From Chryseobacterium caseinilyticum (GTDB lineage Bacteria > Bacteroidota > Bacteroidia > Flavobacteriales > Weeksellaceae): a DNA stretch of 64,000 nucleotides. The notes beneath the pieces were generated by a model. The model made no database searches. It saw only the letters and a list, made by a program, of their open reading frames with translations, and was not told the origin of the DNA. Below, one piece after another: positions 31,619-41,899 of this stretch (position 1 is the first letter of the stretch; every line of letters begins with the position of its first letter). The stretch covers positions 1-64,000 of the forward strand of contig NZ_JACYFS010000009.1 of the NCBI RefSeq assembly GCF_014837145.1, written 5' to 3'. The position numbers were made by a program, and so were the translations under genes.

Positions 31619-33220
31619 TTATCTTCTCGTTCTACCTTTGTTTTTTGAACTCGCATCCTGCGCTACACGGAATCCGATCCATCCGTAACCTGCGTTTTCA
31701 GCTTTATATCTTCTTTGTCCCGGATCTAACCAGTACGCTGAATCCTGCCAAGAACCACCTTTCACAACTCTGATATCGTTAGAAATCTGAGAAGTTCTCT
31801 TCCCGGTATCTTTCTGTAATTTTACTTTACCGTTTGCATCAACGAAGAAGTTTTGTTTTGCTCCATTATACATATTGTAAGATGAAACAGAATCAGAAGC
31901 ATTTCTGTAACTTAGAGAAGACTGTTGATCTCCGTCTCTGAAGTTTGCGTAGTTTGCAATCGTTTCTCTGGAATATTGACCAGGTAAATTTCTTGCAACC
32001 AATCTTCCGTCTCTTAAAGTATCATATTTCATGTTTGTTTCATCTACCATCTGGTAAGTTCCGTCTCCGTTTCTTACGATAGCCTGAGGAGCATTACCTC
32101 TGTAGTAGTTGAAATCACTGTATTCGTCATCTACAATTGGTCTGTAAACATCAGCAGTCCATTCAGCAACGTTTCCGTACATTCCGTAAATACCGATAGC
32201 ATTTGAAGGATATTGTCTTACGTCTGAAGTTTTAGCTGAACCGTCGTTTTTCCAACCTGGAAGACCTGAATAATCCCCTTGACCTTGCTTGAAGTTTTCA
32301 AGAAGCATACCTCTGTCTTTACCTTTAGTACCTCTTAGAGACTGGATTTCAGGGGCTTTACCTAAGTACATATTGTACTCTCTGTTTTTCTCCATTCCCA
32401 AAGCAGCGTACTCCCATTCTACTTCACTTGGAAGTCTGAATTTCGTAACCATATCAGCACCAGGAGCTCTGTTTGCAGCGATAAGTCTTTGGTTAGTAGT
32501 TTTTATACCAGTTTTCTGTTGTCTTCTCTGTTCGTTGATATAGCCTTGCATTTCAGGATCATTCGATTTGAATTTATCCATATTGAAAGCAGTACCACCC
32601 TGGTTGTTAGATTCATTAATATATAAATCTTTAGCAATGATACCGGCATTCATTAATGCTTTCTCGTTTGCTCTGTCTGTCAACCATTCACAATATCTGT
32701 TTGCCTGAGCCCAAGCCACACCTACTACAGGATAGTAGTCGTAGTTAGCATCTCTGAAATAAGTTTCGTTGAAATCATTTCTAGAAAGCTTATTATCCCA
32801 CAATAAAGTATCCGGCAAAGCACCGTTGTAGATTTCTTTAAAGCTAGGATCACTTGGTGGGAAAACATACTTCAACCATGTAAGGTATTCACGGTATTCG
32901 TAGTTAGTAATTTCTGTTTCACCGATATAGAAAGAGCTTACCTGCATTCTGCGAGGTGAGTTATTCCAATCGTGCATTACATCATCTTTCACTAATCCCA
33001 TTGTGAAAGTTCCACCTTCTACATAAACCATTCCTGGCCATCCCTTCTGCTCTTGCTGCTTTCCAGCAAAAAACCAACCCTGTTTTTCGTTTGGTTTCCA
33101 GCCTGTCTTAGAGACAAAACTTTTCGTACCGCCTCCTTTGCCGGTCCCGGAACCACCACAACTGGTTAATGCAAGTGTAGAACTCAATGCTATTAATGAA
33201 AACAACTTTAGTTTTTTCAT
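31619..33220 (-). CDS. gldJ: Gliding motility lipoprotein GldJ
   Basis: A 533-residue lipoprotein of the gliding motility and type IX machinery, found in Bacteroidetes that glide or secrete. The signal peptide ends in a lipobox (LALTSCGG), so it is lipid-anchored on the periplasmic or surface side. The body is an FGE-sulfatase-like domain without known sulfatase-activating role: YVEGGTFTMG, SSFYIGETEITNYEYREYL, FRLPSEVEWEYAALG, YGNVAEWTADV, VVKGGSWQDSAYWLDPGQRR. It is divergent to porU and porV, a conserved grouping. Confidence 0.95.
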   Translation of the reverse strand: MKKLKLFSLIALSSTLALTSCGGSGTGKGGGTKSFVSKTGWKPNEKQGWFFAGKQQEQKGWPGMVYVEGGTFTMGLVKDDVMHDWNNSPRRMQVSSFYIGETEITNYEYREYLTWLKYVFPPSDPSFKEIYNGALPDTLLWDNKLSRNDFNETYFRDANYDYYPVVGVAWAQANRYCEWLTDRANEKALMNAGIIAKDLYINESNNQGGTAFNMDKFKSNDPEMQGYINEQRRQQKTGIKTTNQRLIAANRAPGADMVTKFRLPSEVEWEYAALGMEKNREYNMYLGKAPEIQSLRGTKGKDRGMLLENFKQGQGDYSGLPGWKNDGSAKTSDVRQYPSNAIGIYGMYGNVAEWTADVYRPIVDDEYSDFNYYRGNAPQAIVRNGDGTYQMVDETNMKYDTLRDGRLVARNLPGQYSRETIANYANFRDGDQQSSLSYRNASDSVSSYNMYNGAKQNFFVDANGKVKLQKDTGKRTSQISNDIRVVKGGSWQDSAYWLDPGQRRYKAENAGYGWIGFRVAQDASSKNKGRTRR

Positions 33221-33382
33221 AGTCGATATAAATATTATTCAAAGTACAAAGAAAAGTAAATTATTCAATAAATCAAATAAAGATTTGTTTTTTTTGATAA
33301 ATCACATGAAATTAATTTTATTGTACACTATGTAATTATAAAATTTTCATTTATTTTGTAATTCGGAAATTCATCTACGAAC

Positions 33383-36300
33383 ATGAGACTGAAAATTATA
33401 TTTATATCCCTCTTCTCTTTAGCAACAACATTACAGGCACAACGTGTTGCCATAGAATGGAATGGTTCTAAAACTGAAGATTTTGGTACTATAAAGAAAG
33501 TGCTGCCTGCATTTAAAAATGAAGGATTCTCTTTCGCGCGAGACAATATTTTTATTCACAATAAAATACAGACGGCAGCAAACCAGTTGAAGGTTACCAA
33601 TCTTCAGTGGGAAAATGTTTCTCAAAAAGATTTATTTGAATTGAATGCATCACAGCTTCCGGAATATGAGATTAAGGATATCACCTATGTTGATATTGAG
33701 GGTGAAAGATTTGCAAGCTACAATGTTTCTTTATTTAAAAGAGTAAACGGAACTGTGCAAAGACTATCTTCTTTTCAAATTACGGAAGATGGAGCGCCAC
33801 AAAATCTTAACGCAGCCAAAGTAGGTACTACAGTAAATCCTCTTTCATCAGGAGGTTTTTATAAAATAAGAGTTGATAAATCGGGTATCTTTAAAATTAC
33901 AGCACAGTTTTTAAGAGATATAGGAGTAAATCCTTCGAGTGTAAATCCTAAAAACTTCAGAATTTACGGGAATGGCGGAATAATGCTTCCCGAATTTAAT
34001 CAGGATACGAAATACAGTGCACTTCAGGAAAATGCTATTCAGGTTTTTGGTGAAGAAGACAATGTGTGGAATGATAATGACTACGCTTTGTTTTATGCAC
34101 AGGGACCTAATGGCTATAATCTTTACAGTACTGCAAACGGGAACGGTTTCAAAAGAAAAGATACAAGAATCGATGATGCCAATGGTCTGAAAAATATTTA
34201 TGATGATTTTTCTTATTACTATATCAATTTTGATAAAGGAGCAGGAAAAAGAGTACAAAATGTAGATGTCAATTTACCCGCAACTCCTCTGATCACAAGA
34301 TATGATGACTATCAGGTAATTAATAATGACCAGAAAAATCTATTGAAAGTAGGTCGAATCTGGGCAGAAGAAGCACCTTTCTCAGCTGACAAAAGTATTG
34401 TAATTAATGTAGCAACTCCTATTCAGCCCGGTGATGTTATAAAATACCGCACGCAGGTTATTGGTTTTGGAGCGCAGCAAAATAGTGTAACTTTTAACAT
34501 AAACAACCTTAATCCTCTTGCATTAGCTGTTCCTCCGAATTCGACAAATTATGTGTATGAATTTTATCCACTGAGATACTTTGGTAATATCTCAAATCTT
34601 ACAGGAAATCAAATTACTTTTAATTATCTTCCTAATATCAGCACCAATCCAAACGGTGCTTTCCATTTTGATTACCTTGAAGTGCAGTATAAACAGGATC
34701 TTACATACAATGGTTCTCAGCTGAGCTTCAGAGATTTTTCACTTCAAAGCGGAAGCAACACCACGTATGGTTTCGGAATTGCAAATTCTGGAGCCCTGGA
34801 ACAGGTTTGGGATGTTACTGACATTACCAATGCCAACAGAAGAGTAAATAAAGGAGGAGCAGGTACATTTAATTTTGCTTATACTACATCAAATCTGTTT
34901 TTTAATAATGAATTTGTTGCATTTAAGGCTGATGCCGCATTTGCACCTCAGTTTGTTGAAAGAATAGGCAACCAAGATCTTTCCGGATTGCAGAATGTAG
35001 ATTATCTGATTATTACTACACCTGAAATGATGGGACAAGCGCAGAGATTAGCCAACTACCATCAAACCAAAAACAGTTTTAATGTACAGATTGTAGATCC
35101 TGCAAAAATTTATAATGAATTTGGAAGCGGAAGCCGTGACCTTACCGCCATCAGAGACTTCATTACTAAACTGAATACTCCTACCGGAAGATTAAAATAT
35201 GTAATGATAATAGGTGACGCATCTTATGATTATAAAAACAGAATCGCAAACAACAGCAATGTAGTTTCCGGATATGAGAGTGAGGAGTCTGCAGATGTGG
35301 TAAGTTCATTCATTACTGATGATTACATAGTGATGACTACGCCACAAACCAATATCATGCTCGCCAGTAATTTGCCCAATATACCAATCGGCAGATTACC
35401 TGCTGCCAATGCAACGGAAGCAGCTAATATGATTGATAAAACATTGGCTTATTACAATTCATTGCCGGGACAATCCAACTCTTTCGGAGAGTGGAAAATG
35501 AAACTTGATTTCGTTGTAGATGATGATAATGAAGGCGGCGCTCCGTTCCACACGGTGATGAACAATACTTTGCAGAATGTTTTCGAAATTCCTGCAAATA
35601 CCAATCTGAAAGAATATAATGTAAGAAAACTTTATCTTGATTCATTTCAGGGACAGAGTACTGCCGGTGGCCGTCGATACCAACAGGTAAATCAGGCCAT
35701 CTCTAATGATATGGGAAACAGTCTTTACCTTTTCTATTTCGGACATGGCGGAATCAATGGCTGGGCTCAGGAAAGAGTTTTCACAACAGATGAAATTCAG
35801 GCTGCCAATAATTTTTCTAATATCTACAGCAGATTCCCTTTTGTATCGACAATTACCTGTGAATTTACATTGTGGGATGAGCCGGGAACTTTTTCCGCAG
35901 GAGAACAGCTTATTAAATTAAAACAGGGTGGCCCCGCTTCGATGATAACATCCAGCCGTGCGGTTGGTGTAGGATATGGAGTTGACTTCACAAATCTTTA
36001 TACGAGAGAAATGTTTAAATTGACCAACGACGATTTTATAACCATCGGAGATGCTCATTTAAATGCTAAAAAACTAAAACCAAGTGACCCAAATCACTTA
36101 AAAGTTAACTTTCTTGGAGATCCTGCGATGAAACTTTCAAGACCGACAAGACGACTGGTAATTGATAATATAGAATCTCCGGTTCCGGGATTGATTAGAG
36201 GTTTGGATTTTGTGAAAGTGACAGGACATATCAATAATGCCAACGGAACTTTAAACAATACTTTCAACGGTCGTGTAGTTATTAATATTTTTGATAAAAG

Positions 36301-37276
36301 ATTAAACAAAAACACTTTAAACAACCCAGGAAATCTTACTCCTATTCTTAATTATACAGAAGAAGGAAGTGCAATCGTAAAAGCATCCGGAATTGCTACC
36401 AACGGACAGTTTACCGTAGAGTTTTATGTTCCGAAAGATATTAATTACACAGTTGGCGAGGGTAGAATATTAGGTTATGCAGACAACAAAGTTTCCGATG
36501 TCTTCAACAATCAGGCTGTACAGGTAGGTGATATTAATCCGAACGGAATTAATGACAACGAGCCACCGAAAGTAAAATTATACATGAACAATACCAATTT
36601 TGCCAATGGCGGTATTACCAATCAAAACCCTACTTTACTGGCTTGTTTAACTGATGATACCGGAATAAATTCTACAGGATCAGGGGTGGGACATGATATT
36701 ACAACTTATCTTGACGGGCAGATTATCAATACTTTAGTTCTTAATGATTTTTATGCTTCAGGTGAAGGTAATGGATGTATCAATCCTGCATTGGCAGAAT
36801 ACCAGAAAGGTAATGTAACTTACCCATTCAGAAACTTAGCAATCGGGCAACATCAACTTACTTTTAAAGTTTGGGACATCAACAATAATTCTACTGTCTC
36901 TACGTTAAACTTTGAGGTAAAAGATCAGTCTGACCAGCATTTGATCATTAACAGACCAATGAACTGGCCAAATCCGTTTACCAATAAAACTTATATTCAC
37001 TTTGAGCACAATTGCGACGATATTCTGGATGTAAATGTTCAGATTTATACGATAACAGGAAAACTTGTAAAAACAATCACCTCGGCTGTAATCGCAGAAC
37101 CGTTCCTACAGGGCTACAGAACGCCAAAACAGGCAATAGAATGGGACGGAAAAGATGATTTTGGAGACACAGTAGCAAAAGGTACGTATATTTTTAAGAT
37201 ATTTGCAAAAAGTCAGAATCAAGAAAAATGCAAAGGAAGTGCTACAGCTGTAGAAAAAATGGTACTTTTGAAATAA
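33383..37276 (+). CDS. porU: Type IX secretion system sortase PorU
   Basis: A 1297-residue outer-membrane-associated cysteine protease that removes the C-terminal signal of type IX cargo and attaches the cargo to the cell surface. A signal peptide leads (IIFISLFSLATTLQAQ). The gingipain-like C25 domain contains the catalytic His (LFYFGHGGING) and Cys (FVSTITCEFTLWDEPGTFSAGEQL). The end (RPMNWPNPFTNKTYIHFEHN, EWDGKDDFGDTVAKGTYIFKIF) is an FlgD-like Ig fold. Length agrees with PorU. It is transcribed together with porV (56-bp gap) away from gldJ. Confidence 0.96.
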   Translation: MRLKIIFISLFSLATTLQAQRVAIEWNGSKTEDFGTIKKVLPAFKNEGFSFARDNIFIHNKIQTAANQLKVTNLQWENVSQKDLFELNASQLPEYEIKDITYVDIEGERFASYNVSLFKRVNGTVQRLSSFQITEDGAPQNLNAAKVGTTVNPLSSGGFYKIRVDKSGIFKITAQFLRDIGVNPSSVNPKNFRIYGNGGIMLPEFNQDTKYSALQENAIQVFGEEDNVWNDNDYALFYAQGPNGYNLYSTANGNGFKRKDTRIDDANGLKNIYDDFSYYYINFDKGAGKRVQNVDVNLPATPLITRYDDYQVINNDQKNLLKVGRIWAEEAPFSADKSIVINVATPIQPGDVIKYRTQVIGFGAQQNSVTFNINNLNPLALAVPPNSTNYVYEFYPLRYFGNISNLTGNQITFNYLPNISTNPNGAFHFDYLEVQYKQDLTYNGSQLSFRDFSLQSGSNTTYGFGIANSGALEQVWDVTDITNANRRVNKGGAGTFNFAYTTSNLFFNNEFVAFKADAAFAPQFVERIGNQDLSGLQNVDYLIITTPEMMGQAQRLANYHQTKNSFNVQIVDPAKIYNEFGSGSRDLTAIRDFITKLNTPTGRLKYVMIIGDASYDYKNRIANNSNVVSGYESEESADVVSSFITDDYIVMTTPQTNIMLASNLPNIPIGRLPAANATEAANMIDKTLAYYNSLPGQSNSFGEWKMKLDFVVDDDNEGGAPFHTVMNNTLQNVFEIPANTNLKEYNVRKLYLDSFQGQSTAGGRRYQQVNQAISNDMGNSLYLFYFGHGGINGWAQERVFTTDEIQAANNFSNIYSRFPFVSTITCEFTLWDEPGTFSAGEQLIKLKQGGPASMITSSRAVGVGYGVDFTNLYTREMFKLTNDDFITIGDAHLNAKKLKPSDPNHLKVNFLGDPAMKLSRPTRRLVIDNIESPVPGLIRGLDFVKVTGHINNANGTLNNTFNGRVVINIFDKRLNKNTLNNPGNLTPILNYTEEGSAIVKASGIATNGQFTVEFYVPKDINYTVGEGRILGYADNKVSDVFNNQAVQVGDINPNGINDNEPPKVKLYMNNTNFANGGITNQNPTLLACLTDDTGINSTGSGVGHDITTYLDGQIINTLVLNDFYASGEGNGCINPALAEYQKGNVTYPFRNLAIGQHQLTFKVWDINNNSTVSTLNFEVKDQSDQHLIINRPMNWPNPFTNKTYIHFEHNCDDILDVNVQIYTITGKLVKTITSAVIAEPFLQGYRTPKQAIEWDGKDDFGDTVAKGTYIFKIFAKSQNQEKCKGSATAVEKMVLLK

Positions 37277-37332
37277 AATTATAAATTAATCGAAATATAT
37301 CTATAAAACTGATAATATATAAAAGACAACAT

Positions 37333-38508
37333 ATGAATTTAACTACTAAACTGCTTTTAGGAATAGGTCTGAGTGCCGGCTTCTTAAGCTACGCTCAGGA
37401 TTTAAGCCAGGTAAGACCTGTATTGACAGGAGCACCTTTCCTTAGAATCGCACCAGATGCAAGGTCAGGAGGTATGGGAGATCAGGGTGTGGTAACTTCA
37501 CCGGATGCGTTCTCTCAATATTGGAATGCGGCAAAATATCCTTTCAGCAGAACAAGTTCTTCTTTTGGTTTGAACTATACACCATATATGAGTAAACTTA
37601 CGAATGATGTATTTTTATTGTATGGTGCTTTTCATAAATTTTTAGGTTCAGAAGAAAGATCTACTATTTCCGCAAGTATTTATTACTTCAATATGGGAGA
37701 AGTAGACCTTACACAGTTGGTAGGAAATGAAGTTACTTCTATGGGTACTTCAAAACCAAACGAATTCTCCATTGATGTTGCTTACGGTCTTAAGCTTTCA
37801 GATTCTTATTCAATGGCTGTTACAGGTAGATTTATCCGTTCAGACTTAGCCGGAGGGTTCAACACAGATACTACTTTGAAGCCGGCAAACTCTTTCGCTG
37901 TTGATATTTCAGGTTACTATACTTCACCAAGATTTCAGAGTTTCGGAAATTATGAAGGTAAAGTAAACGGAGGTTTCTCCATCAGCAACTTAGGTCCTAA
38001 ATTGGATTATACAGGAAACGAAGAATCAAGATCTTACCTTCCTACAATGGCAAGATTAGGTTTAGGATATGATATGTATCTTGATGATATGAACAGAGTT
38101 GGAATTTCTGTAGAAGGTTCTAAAATTCTTGTTCCCGGATCTGAGTTATTAAGAACTGAATTAGATCCAAATACCAGAGAAACACGTTACATCTATGGTA
38201 TACCAAACGTTGGAGTAATGGAAGGTATCGGAAAATCATTCAACAATACCAATTCTATCATGTACAGCGGTGCTTTGGAATACTCTTATGACAACGCATT
38301 TGCTTTGAGAGGAGGTTACTTCCACGAAAGTGAAGAGCAGGGAGCAAGACAGTTTGCAACGGCTGGTATCGGTTTGAAATACCGTTCATTCGGTTTAGAT
38401 ATTTCTTATCTGATCAACATGTCTAAAATCAACACCGCTTTAGATAATACCCTTCGTTTCGGTCTTACCTGGAACATCGGTGCAGAAACATCTAATGTAG
38501 ATTATTAA
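37333..38508 (+). CDS. porV: Type IX secretion system outer membrane protein PorV
   Basis: A 391-residue FadL-like beta-barrel (also called LptO). It binds the C-terminal domains of secreted cargo and carries them from the translocon to PorU. A signal peptide (MNLTTKLLLGIGLSAGFLSYAQ) precedes VRPVLTGAPFLRIAPDARSGGMGDQGVV, a very typical PorV start, and the barrel ends TLRFGLTWNIGAET. It is 56 bp after porU, and a strong terminator follows. It is required for attachment of substrates such as the four BspA-like proteins of this window, by family analogy. Confidence 0.96.
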   Translation: MNLTTKLLLGIGLSAGFLSYAQDLSQVRPVLTGAPFLRIAPDARSGGMGDQGVVTSPDAFSQYWNAAKYPFSRTSSSFGLNYTPYMSKLTNDVFLLYGAFHKFLGSEERSTISASIYYFNMGEVDLTQLVGNEVTSMGTSKPNEFSIDVAYGLKLSDSYSMAVTGRFIRSDLAGGFNTDTTLKPANSFAVDISGYYTSPRFQSFGNYEGKVNGGFSISNLGPKLDYTGNEESRSYLPTMARLGLGYDMYLDDMNRVGISVEGSKILVPGSELLRTELDPNTRETRYIYGIPNVGVMEGIGKSFNNTNSIMYSGALEYSYDNAFALRGGYFHESEEQGARQFATAGIGLKYRSFGLDISYLINMSKINTALDNTLRFGLTWNIGAETSNVDY

Positions 38509-38530
38509 GATTATAAAAATCAAAATATTC

Positions 38531-38554
38531 AAAAGCTCCATTCATGGGGCTTTT
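38531..38554 (+). terminator. Terminator after porV
   Basis: Stem AAAAGCTCC / GGGGCTTTT (one G-T pair) with a 6-nt loop. T residues belong to the 3' arm and further T-rich sequence follows (TTTTGCTGTTTT), 23 bp after the stop codon. Confidence 0.8.
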
Positions 38555-38686
38555 GCTGTTTTAACCTAAATAATAAAATCCACTTCCAATCTAGAAGTTC
38601 CATCTTCCTTCATCAAACAACCAACACCCAACCAAAAAAATAACATTTAGTCCAAAAACAAATCCCACCAATTCACATATAACCCC

Positions 38687-38694
38687 TATTTTTG
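38687..38694 (+). promoter_or_regulatory. FUSC gene promoter, -7 box 4 nt before the ATG
   Basis: TATTTTTG is followed by CAGT and the ATG at 38699-38701. This implies an mRNA with no or almost no leader. No clear -33 TTG lies at the standard distance. Confidence 0.45.
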
Positions 38695-38698
38695 CAGT

Positions 38699-40960
38699 AT
38701 GAATTATTCTTCTGAGCTCAAAAAATTTGTAACCAGCCAATACGTATATTCTGCCATCAGAATTACATTGTCTACGGTGCTTCCGTGTCTGGTTCTGGCA
38801 CATTTTGGGATGCTCAAAGAATATTTTCTTTTTCCACTGGGAACCAGTTTTGTTGCACTCACCGATCAACCCGGGCCATTTATCCGAAGAAGAAATTCAT
38901 TAACTTTTGCGATTTTCTGCTTCGTCGCTGTCGCTTCTATTGCCAGTTTGGTTAAAGGGATCGTTCCACTGGTAATTCTGGAAATTGTGGCTTTCGGAAT
39001 GTTCTTCTCTCTGATTGGAGTGTACGGACAAAGATTAGCGGCAGTTGGTTCACTGGCATTGGTTGTACTTGCGATTTTTATTGACGGGCATTTAACGGGA
39101 GCAAACATTTTTAAAAGTTTAATGATTTTCGCAGCGGGATCTGTTTGGTTTTTGCTGATTTTTCTTGTCGTAACCACGATTCAGCCTTACAAACTGGCAA
39201 GTCAGATGATTGGAGAAAATTATCTTCAGCTTGCCGAATTTTTAAAGATAAAAGCTAGTTTTTATCAGAAAAACCCTGATTTTAATAAACTTACAACGCA
39301 GGTTATTGCCAAACAGATCGAGATCAAAAATCTTCAGGAGGAAACACGTGATACCGTTTTCAGAACCAGAACTATCGTCAATGAATCAACAACAATCAGC
39401 CGTTTACTGATGCTGATGTTTCTGAATTCTATGGACTTGCACGAAAAACTGATGACCTCAGAAAGTGATTACAAAAAACTACAGGAAAGTTTTGAAGACT
39501 CGACAATTTTAGTAAAAATTCATGACTATCTCAACATCCTCTCTGAAGAAATCGCCAACATTGGAATCTCACTCCAGAGCAGCACCAGAGCCAAGCCGAT
39601 CTTTAATCTTGAAGTTCGCTCAGATGAATTAAATGTAAGTTATTTTGAACTGAGAAACAGAGAAATGACTCCAGAAACTCTGGAAAACTTCATGATTCTC
39701 CGTCAGATTATGATGCGGATTGGTGAAATCACGAAAGAGATCAATGAGATTTATAAAGTATTCTCCCAAAACGTAAAACTGGCAAAAAGTCTTTCAACAG
39801 GTTTAGATTTAAAAAAGTTTATGCCCAATGAGGAAAAGATTAATTTTAAAGTTCTCAGAAGCAACATTTCGCTTACCTCATCTCATTTCCGTCATGCTAT
39901 ACGGGTGACAGCGGCGCTGTTTTTAGGATATCTGGTTTCCCTGCTTCCGTTTATAGAAATCGGTCATACCTACTGGATTTTAATTACAGTTGTTGCTATA
40001 TTAAAACCTGCGTACTCCATTACCAAACAGAGAAATCTCCTGCGTTTTTACGGTACTGTTGCCGGTGCAGTCATTGCGTATGCCATTTTGCATTATGTCC
40101 ATATCAATGCTGTTTTGTTTTCTGTGCTTTTAGTCAGCATGATTCTGTGTTTCAGTTTTCTGAAAGGGCGCTATTTCTGGGCTGTTTTATTCATGACAAT
40201 GTATGTTTTTCTGAGTTTTAATTTCCTGAATCCCGGAAACATTAATGTGATCTTTAAAGACAGAATTGTAGATACCATTATCGCAGGAATTATTGCTTTT
40301 CTGGTTTCGTACCTTATATTGCCTGTTTGGGAGTACACACAGAATTTAGATCTGATGAAAAAGTCTGCAGAATCTAACCTCACTTACTTTCACAGCGTGA
40401 TGTCTAAGTTTCTGAATGAAGATTTTGATATCGAAGACTATAAAGTAAAAAGAAAAAATGCCATTATTTCGCTTGCCAATCTTTCGGATAATTTCCAGAG
40501 AATGATTACCGACCCGAAAAACCAACGGAAAAAACTGGAAGTAGTGCATCAGTTTGTTGCGACTTCACATCTGATAACCGCTTACACCGCCTCTCTTTCT
40601 CAATATTCAAAAAAAGAAAAGAAATACACCGAAATAGATTCTGAAAGCTGGACGAAAAAAATTGAGGCAGAAATGAATCAGGTTTCCGTTTTGCTGAATG
40701 GCGAAAAAATTCCTGAAACTTTAAGAATGGACAGCCGTCTGGAGCCAGAAGATTCATCCATCGAAGATCTCCTTTCAAAAAGAAAAACCGAACTTCTGGA
40801 AAACGAGCACTATGACACCAGAGATCCCAACAAAATTTCTCATTTAACGGAACTGAAAAACATTCATGATGTTTTGGAACTGATTTATGATGTAGCCAAA
40901 GAACAGCGAAAAGTAATTGAAACGTACAGAAACGAAGAGATTATTCCTCAACAATCGTAA
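38699..40960 (+). CDS. FUSC family (YccS/YhfK-like) membrane transporter
   Basis: A 753-residue inner membrane protein with two sets of about five to six hydrophobic helices separated by a long soluble helical part (about residues 170-395), the FUSC/YccS layout. The second set begins after SHFRHAIRVTAALFLGYLVSLLPF and includes HTYWILITVVAILKPAYSITKQRNLLRFYGTVAGAV, the conserved block shared with aromatic acid exporters (AaeB). An exporter of aromatic acids or similar is the usual reading, but the substrate is unknown. Its last 20 bp overlap the convergent phosphopantetheinyl transferase gene. Confidence 0.88.
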   Translation: MNYSSELKKFVTSQYVYSAIRITLSTVLPCLVLAHFGMLKEYFLFPLGTSFVALTDQPGPFIRRRNSLTFAIFCFVAVASIASLVKGIVPLVILEIVAFGMFFSLIGVYGQRLAAVGSLALVVLAIFIDGHLTGANIFKSLMIFAAGSVWFLLIFLVVTTIQPYKLASQMIGENYLQLAEFLKIKASFYQKNPDFNKLTTQVIAKQIEIKNLQEETRDTVFRTRTIVNESTTISRLLMLMFLNSMDLHEKLMTSESDYKKLQESFEDSTILVKIHDYLNILSEEIANIGISLQSSTRAKPIFNLEVRSDELNVSYFELRNREMTPETLENFMILRQIMMRIGEITKEINEIYKVFSQNVKLAKSLSTGLDLKKFMPNEEKINFKVLRSNISLTSSHFRHAIRVTAALFLGYLVSLLPFIEIGHTYWILITVVAILKPAYSITKQRNLLRFYGTVAGAVIAYAILHYVHINAVLFSVLLVSMILCFSFLKGRYFWAVLFMTMYVFLSFNFLNPGNINVIFKDRIVDTIIAGIIAFLVSYLILPVWEYTQNLDLMKKSAESNLTYFHSVMSKFLNEDFDIEDYKVKRKNAIISLANLSDNFQRMITDPKNQRKKLEVVHQFVATSHLITAYTASLSQYSKKEKKYTEIDSESWTKKIEAEMNQVSVLLNGEKIPETLRMDSRLEPEDSSIEDLLSKRKTELLENEHYDTRDPNKISHLTELKNIHDVLELIYDVAKEQRKVIETYRNEEIIPQQS

Positions 40961-41555
40961 AGCAGTAATCATCGAAAAACTCTACTCTTGCTTTCAGTTC
41001 ATCCGAAATTTTGTCGTCGTGAACCCTGCATTTTATGGAGCGGAGAGATTTTAATTCAAAAGGTCTTACCTCATAGTGTTTTTTCAGCGACCAGTGTTTG
41101 GAATGATGAATTTTATACATACTCTCTTTCACACTCCAAATAATCGTGTAAAAAACCACTTCCGTATCAAAAGGGATAAATCCACGCTCGTTTTCGTAGG
41201 TAAATTTATCAATAACCCTTAATATTTTAGGATTAAATTTCTCAATATCAATTCCAATTTTATTTTTTGAAATTGCAATCGCTGCGAACGGAAAAGAATG
41301 GGTGATTGAAATTTCGGCATCTTTTGGTGATAAAAATGGCTCGCGTTCTCTGTATAAAATTTTAGAATATGGTTTTAAACTTTTCAGAAGTTTTCTTACC
41401 ATTAAAACCTCCTGCAATTTTTTCGGATGATAATCTTTTACTTTTTCAGCATTTTCAGGCTCTAAAAGTTCTTCCATATTCAATTCTTCATTCTCGTCGT
41501 ATTTCCAGACCAGAATGGTGGCATTGTCATCAGAAAAATCGCGGTAAAGAGGCAT
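40941..41555 (-). CDS. 4'-phosphopantetheinyl transferase
   Basis: A 204-residue enzyme that moves the phosphopantetheine arm from CoA to a conserved Ser of acyl or peptidyl carrier proteins. Motifs of the Sfp/AcpT type are visible: ISITHSFPFAAIAISKNKIGIDIEKFNP (Mg2+-binding Asp and Glu in GIDIE) and FYTIIWSVKESMYKIHHSKHW (W-x-x-K-E-S). It probably serves carrier proteins of secondary metabolism or lipid synthesis. No carrier or synthase is in the window. The end overlaps the convergent FUSC gene. Confidence 0.85.
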   Translation of the reverse strand: MPLYRDFSDDNATILVWKYDENEELNMEELLEPENAEKVKDYHPKKLQEVLMVRKLLKSLKPYSKILYREREPFLSPKDAEISITHSFPFAAIAISKNKIGIDIEKFNPKILRVIDKFTYENERGFIPFDTEVVFYTIIWSVKESMYKIHHSKHWSLKKHYEVRPFELKSLRSIKCRVHDDKISDELKARVEFFDDYCFTIVEE

Positions 41556-41899
41556 GGGTTTGAATTATTGGGTAAAAATAAGAATTTTTTTTATGCCGGA
41601 AGCTGAGTGATGGAAGTTGAAAGTTTTTGGGTGCGGTGTTGGGTGATGGATGCCGGATGTTTATGGATTCGAATTCTGATGCGGAAATTCTTGATTGATA
41701 TTCAAATTTAAAACATAAATTAAAATCTACACGCAAACAACCTATACGCAAACATTTCAACATCCAGCACCCAGCTTCCTAAATCAAAAAAAAATCCACT
41801 CAAATCCTAAGATTCAAGTGAATTAATATTATTTAAAAAAGGCTAGTTGTAAACTTCCAGCATCATGCATCCCTCAACCAACCTACAAATTCCAGCTTC
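41556..41899. other. Low-complexity intergenic gap
   Basis: 344 bp with no gene. Contains degenerate words (GGTGCGGTGTTGGGTGATGG at 41630-41649; CATCCAGCACCCAGCTTCC at 41761-41779, the opposite orientation). These mirror the TGTTGGGTGTTGG run at 6850-6880 and the ACCAACACCCAACC run at 38620-38635. Confidence 0.55.

Noticed and set aside
31555..31656. Longer murF start
   Set aside because: The 34 extra codons cover the terminator hairpin and promoter box and match no MurF N terminus.
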